DNA from: Vulcanimicrobiota bacterium
GTDB lineage: Bacteria; Vulcanimicrobiota; Vulcanimicrobiia; Vulcanimicrobiales; Vulcanimicrobiaceae
DNA: 8,022 bases
Assembly: GCA_030043675.1 (NCBI GenBank)
Contig: JASHXG010000004.1
Span: 1 to 8,022, forward strand
Reading direction: 5' to 3'
The translations under genes were made by a program, and so were the position numbers. Position 1 is the stretch's first letter; the number at the start of each line of letters is the position of its first letter. Below the pieces are notes generated by a model, which had not been told where the DNA came from, did no database searches, and was given only the letters and a program-made list of their open reading frames with translations. This document shows positions 5,652 to 8,022 of this stretch, in pieces.

Positions 5652-6845
5652 CTACTGGACGAGCACGGTCTCTTTGATCAGCGATCCGTTGGGCGGCGCG
5701 GCGCCGAAGTTACTGTTCGTGCCCTTCGTGGTGTCGAGGCCGCCCGCAACGATCGGGGCGTAGTTATTGGCTCCCCCGGTTCCGTTGATGGCCACGCCGG
5801 GTGCGCCCGGCGCGTAGATCAGCCCAGAAAAGCTCGGCATGCAGCCGCCGTTGAAGTTGGGATTGTTCTTGTTGGCGGCAACTTGGTAGTAGAGAACGCC
5901 TTCACTGTCGCCGCTGCTCGGCGCGGAAAGGGTGACCATGGCGCCGTTGAAGTCGGGCGGGGTCCCATTGGCCGTGACGTAGATCGTCACGCCGCTGCCG
6001 GTAACGTTCGCCCCGTTGAAGTTGCTGGTGCCGTTGAGCACGTACGTTCCGGAGAGCGTCACGTTCGCATTTTGGAGGTTGAGACTATCGTAACAACCTT
6101 GCGGGACCGTTCCCTTCGAGGCGGTATAGTTTTGACAGTTCGTCGTCGACGGCGTATTCGCAGTCAGCCACGCGCAGCCCGCGATCTCCGGACAGGGGTC
6201 CGCGACCGGCAGCATCTTCGAGGGCGTGGCCTTCGAGAAGGTCGCTCCGGTTTCGGTCGGCGTTGCGCCGGCGTAGCCGATGCTCGGCGCCGTGACCGTT
6301 GCGTTTGAGAAGTTTGCGGTGTTGTTGATGTTGATTCCGCAGTCCGCGTCGACCGTGGCGCCACTGAAGTTCGAGGTCGCCGTGCTGCCGATCACGTTGA
6401 TGCAGGGCGGGTTCCGATTCGAGACGACCTCGGCCGTCGCCGACGTCGACTCGCTCATGCCGCCCGTCCAGCCGAACAGCCGCGAGAGGAACGTCTGGGT
6501 ATGCTGGTTGGTGATCGTGACCTGCACGGCGCAGTTATTGTTCGCATACGGTCCGGACGTGGGCGGATTGTTCGGCGTAACCTTCACGTTGCCGCCGTCG
6601 GCGAAGCCGTTGGTAGCCGCATCGTTATACGCCGCGGTGTACGCCGCGCTCGAATCGCCGCATCCGTCGTAGACCAGCTGCTGCGCGCCGCCGATCGCGG
6701 CGGCGTCGGCCGCACTCTGCTGTTGGCGCTGGCGGTATTCGAGGTACCCCGCGTCGATCGACAGAGCGCCGAAACCCATCAGCACCGCGAGGCAAATAGC
6801 GACCATCGGCAAGACCTGGCCGCGTTCGTTCAGATGTCTACGCAT
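5652..6845 (-). CDS. TadG-like (TadE/G N-terminal) surface or pilus-associated protein with repeats
   Basis: The protein has 397 residues. Residues 1-60 match the TadE/G-like N-terminus: MRRHLNERGQVLPMVAICLAV, then a helix to SIDAGYLEYRQRQQQSAADAAAIGGAQQL (about 28-57). That anchors it in the inner membrane with most of the chain outside. The rest is Asn/Thr/Gly-rich with a degenerate repeat of the form NF(S/N)(G/N)A.V(T/D) at about 154-307 and again near 330, suggesting a beta-rich or beta-helix-like fold. It ends with a FSGLIYAPGAPGVAINGTGG segment. About nine cysteines (for example 62, 105, 148, 169, 218, 224, 237, 251, 335) are unusual for this class and could form disulfides. The start is ATG at 6845, with AAAGGA nine bases upstream. 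A start at 6914 would add 23 residues of poor TadG-like quality. No other tad or flp genes are in view. It is the first gene of the minus-strand run toward dxs. Confidence 0.82.
   Translation of the reverse strand: MRRHLNERGQVLPMVAICLAVLMGFGALSIDAGYLEYRQRQQQSAADAAAIGGAQQLVYDGCGDSSAAYTAAYNDAATNGFADGGNVKVTPNNPPTSGPYANNNCAVQVTITNQHTQTFLSRLFGWTGGMSESTSATAEVVSNRNPPCINVIGSTATSNFSGATVDADCGININNTANFSNATVTAPSIGYAGATPTETGATFSKATPSKMLPVADPCPEIAGCAWLTANTPSTTNCQNYTASKGTVPQGCYDSLNLQNANVTLSGTYVLNGTSNFNGANVTGSGVTIYVTANGTPPDFNGAMVTLSAPSSGDSEGVLYYQVAANKNNPNFNGGCMPSFSGLIYAPGAPGVAINGTGGANNYAPIVAGGLDTTKGTNSNFGAAPPNGSLIKETVLVQ
5844..6386 (-). repeat. Degenerate internal repeats in the TadG-like gene
   Basis: At least six peptide copies of an NF-x-(G/N)-A type unit lie here: TSNFSGATVD, TANFSNATVT, LNLQNANVT, SNFNGANVT, PDFNGAMVT and PNFNGG. 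On the plus strand the DNA shows near-identical 14-mers: GCCGTTGAAGTTGG (5847-5860), GCCGTTGAAGTCGG (5943-5956), CCCGTTGAAGTTGC (6012-6025) and GCCACTGAAGTTCG (6360-6373). The spacing is irregular (96, 69 and about 348 bases), so this is a diverged modular array and not a tandem satellite. Confidence 0.65.
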
Positions 6846-7029
6846 CGGGCAATATCCTTTGCGCCGCACTTCATAAATTGGCGGCAGCTTATTGGATAGT
6901 CTGCCAGCAAGCATCCCCTCGGCACAACCCGTTGAACGCCTGGGGCCTTCGGCCTAACGAGCGGGACGTTTGCCGCCTCCAAACGTTTGCAGCGAAACGT
7001 TCTTCACTTCTTCGCGAAGCTCGCGTACG
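6846..7029. promoter_or_regulatory. Divergent intergenic region between TadG-like gene and phosphoketolase gene
   Basis: This non-coding gap must carry leaders for both genes. On the minus strand AAAGGA, nine bases before ATG 6845, is a good ribosome site. Toward the phosphoketolase gene TTGAAC (6932-6937) and TAACGA (6955-6960) are spaced 17 bases apart; the second is a poor -10 match, so this is a weak promoter guess. A short GGCC-TTC-GGCC hairpin lies between them, and a perfect 10-base palindrome CTTCGCGAAG (7010-7019) ends 10 bases before the first phosphoketolase ATG. No terminator is evident. Confidence 0.35.
6965..7002. promoter_or_regulatory. LacI/PurR-type operator-like cluster
   Basis: A perfect palindrome CAAACGTTTG (6980-6989) with a central CG is flanked by two imperfect copies, GACGTTTG (6965-6972) and AAACGTTC (6995-7002). 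Centre-to-centre spacings are 17 and 14 bases. LacI/GalR-family proteins bind palindromes with a central CG flanked by A and T, and CAAACGTTTG is the core of the E. coli PurR box. The cluster lies 28-65 bases before the phosphoketolase start, a sensible place for a repressor. The regulator and its ligand are not visible. Confidence 0.4.
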
Positions 7030-8022
7030 ATGTCCTCAATGGAAACTGCAACCGCTCCCGAACGCGTGCTCGCCCCCGCTGAGCTCGAGCGCATCGACGC
7101 TTACTGGCGCGCGGCCAACTATCTCAGCGTTGGCCAGATCTATCTGCTGGATCGCAATCCGCTGTTGAAGCGGCCGCTCGTTCCCGACGATATCAAGCCC
7201 CGCCTGCTGGGCCATTGGGGAACGACCCCGGGACTCAACTTCGTCTACGTGCATCTCAACCGGATTATCAAGCGCTACGACCTCGACATGATCTTCATCG
7301 CGGGGCCGGGACACGGCGCGCCGGGCGTGGTTGCGAACACGTACCTCGAGGGCACGTACAGCGAGCGCTATCCCAACGTTCCGCAGAACGAGACCGGGTT
7401 GGGGCGCCTCTTCAAACAGTTCTCCTTTCCGGGAGGCATCCCAAGCCACGCCTCGCCCGATACCCCCGGTTCGATTCACGAGGGCGGCGAGCTCGGCTAT
7501 TCGCTCGCGCATGCGTACGGCGCCGCCTTCGATAACCCCGATCTGATCGTCTGCGCGGTCGTCGGCGACGGCGAAGCTGAGACCGGTCCATTGGCAACGG
7601 GTTGGCACGGCAACAAGTTTCTCAACCCGCAGCGCGACGGGGCCGTGCTTCCGGTGCTGCACTTGAACGGCTACAAGATCGCGGGGCCGACCGTCTTAGC
7701 GCGTATCCCCGGCGACGAGCTCCTCGCGCTCCTCGAAGGCTACGGCTACGAAACCTACCTCGTCGAGGGCGACGACCCGATGCGCATGCACGAGCTGATG
7801 GCTTCAACCCTCGAGCGCGTGCTGGCGCGCATCCGTGAGATTCAGCGCAGCGCCCGCACGCACGGGTTTCAGCGGCGCGAAGCGTGGCCCGCCATCGTTC
7901 TCAAGACGCCCAAGGGCTGGACCGGCCCGAAGGTCGTCGACGGCGTGCAAATCGAGGGCACGTTCCGCGCGCACCAGGTCCCGCTGCTCGAGGTGCGCGA
8001 GAAGCCCGAGCACTTGGCGATG
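7030..8022 (+). CDS. xfp: Phosphoketolase (xylulose-5-phosphate/fructose-6-phosphate), N-terminal ~330 residues, runs off the right edge
   Basis: The enzyme is cytosolic and uses thiamine diphosphate and phosphate to split xylulose-5-P (and in many members fructose-6-P) into acetyl phosphate plus glyceraldehyde-3-P or erythrose-4-P. With residue 1 at the ATG at 7039, the landmarks are: AYWRAANYLSVGQIYLLDRNPLL (21-43), RLLGHWGTTPGLNF (55-68), FIAGPGHGAPG (86-96), FSFPGGIPSHASPDTPGSIHEGGELGYSLAHAYGAA (128-163), the ThDP motif GDGEAETGPLATGWHGNKF (176-194), LHLNGYKIAGPTVLARI (207-223), and PKGWTGPK (291-298). Typical length is near 800 residues, so about 40% is present. GYKIAGPT has Gly where relatives I recall have Asn (KIANPT). 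The start is ATG 7030 (MSSMETAT) or, in frame, 7039 (METAT); neither has a clear ribosome site. No stop codon occurs before the edge. Confidence 0.97.
   Translation, partial: MSSMETATAPERVLAPAELERIDAYWRAANYLSVGQIYLLDRNPLLKRPLVPDDIKPRLLGHWGTTPGLNFVYVHLNRIIKRYDLDMIFIAGPGHGAPGVVANTYLEGTYSERYPNVPQNETGLGRLFKQFSFPGGIPSHASPDTPGSIHEGGELGYSLAHAYGAAFDNPDLIVCAVVGDGEAETGPLATGWHGNKFLNPQRDGAVLPVLHLNGYKIAGPTVLARIPGDELLALLEGYGYETYLVEGDDPMRMHELMASTLERVLARIREIQRSARTHGFQRREAWPAIVLKTPKGWTGPKVVDGVQIEGTFRAHQVPLLEVREKPEHLAM

Noticed and set aside
5626..5660. Possible -10 box TATAGT before the HpnG-like gene
   Set aside because: No -35 match at the right distance, and the gap to the preceding gene is only 26 bases, so read-through is simpler. 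AT-richness alone is weak evidence.
6945..6956. GGCC-TTC-GGCC hairpin as a terminator
   Set aside because: The stem is only four to five pairs, there is no T-run, and the site lies between divergent gene starts where no transcript needs to end.
7036..7662. Minus-strand open frame of 208 codons opposite the phosphoketolase gene
   Set aside because: The plus strand encodes unmistakable phosphoketolase throughout; the reverse frame has no recognisable motif.

Overview
The window is high-GC bacterial chromosomal DNA carrying seven or eight protein genes at ordinary density. I see no RNA genes, CRISPR array, insertion sequence or phage gene. The organism cannot be fixed from this sequence. High GC, a stand-alone TadG-like gene and a hopanoid-type nucleosidase beside dxs would suit an environmental, poorly cultured lineage. 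My guess, from general impression only, is a phylum such as Eremiobacterota/WPS-2.

Layout: (1) A minus-strand fragment at the left edge (1-199) encodes the N-terminus of a small DUF4267-like membrane protein. A 168-base gap with a nested palindrome separates it from a divergent 82-residue single-pass membrane protein (368-616, +). (2) A 612-residue minus-strand protein (574-2412) joins a Yip1-like membrane region to a C-terminal alpha/beta-hydrolase-like domain. It overlaps the small protein tail to tail. (3) A GNAT acetyltransferase (2462-3067, +) is divergent from it and overlaps dxs tail to tail. (4) Three closely spaced minus-strand genes follow in transcription order: a TadG-like surface or pilus protein (6845-5652), an HpnG-like hopanoid nucleosidase (5625-5005) and dxs (4958-3018). 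(5) Across a 184-base divergent gap holding a cluster of CAAACGTTTG-type operator-like sites, the first ~330 codons of a phosphoketolase gene run off the right edge.

Functional themes: dxs makes DXP, the first committed intermediate of the MEP isoprenoid pathway, and HpnG acts on adenosylhopane, a downstream product of that pathway. Their adjacency suggests a hopanoid or isoprenoid unit. Phosphoketolase cleaves xylulose-5-P and/or fructose-6-P to acetyl-P, with glyceraldehyde-3-P (also a DXS substrate) or erythrose-4-P as co-product, so both ends of this region touch the same carbon node. The remaining genes have no evident link to these.

No unmistakably new system is present. The points most worth checking are the Yip1/hydrolase fusion, the degenerate repeats in the TadG-like protein, the operator-like cluster before the phosphoketolase gene, and the HpnG-DXS pairing.
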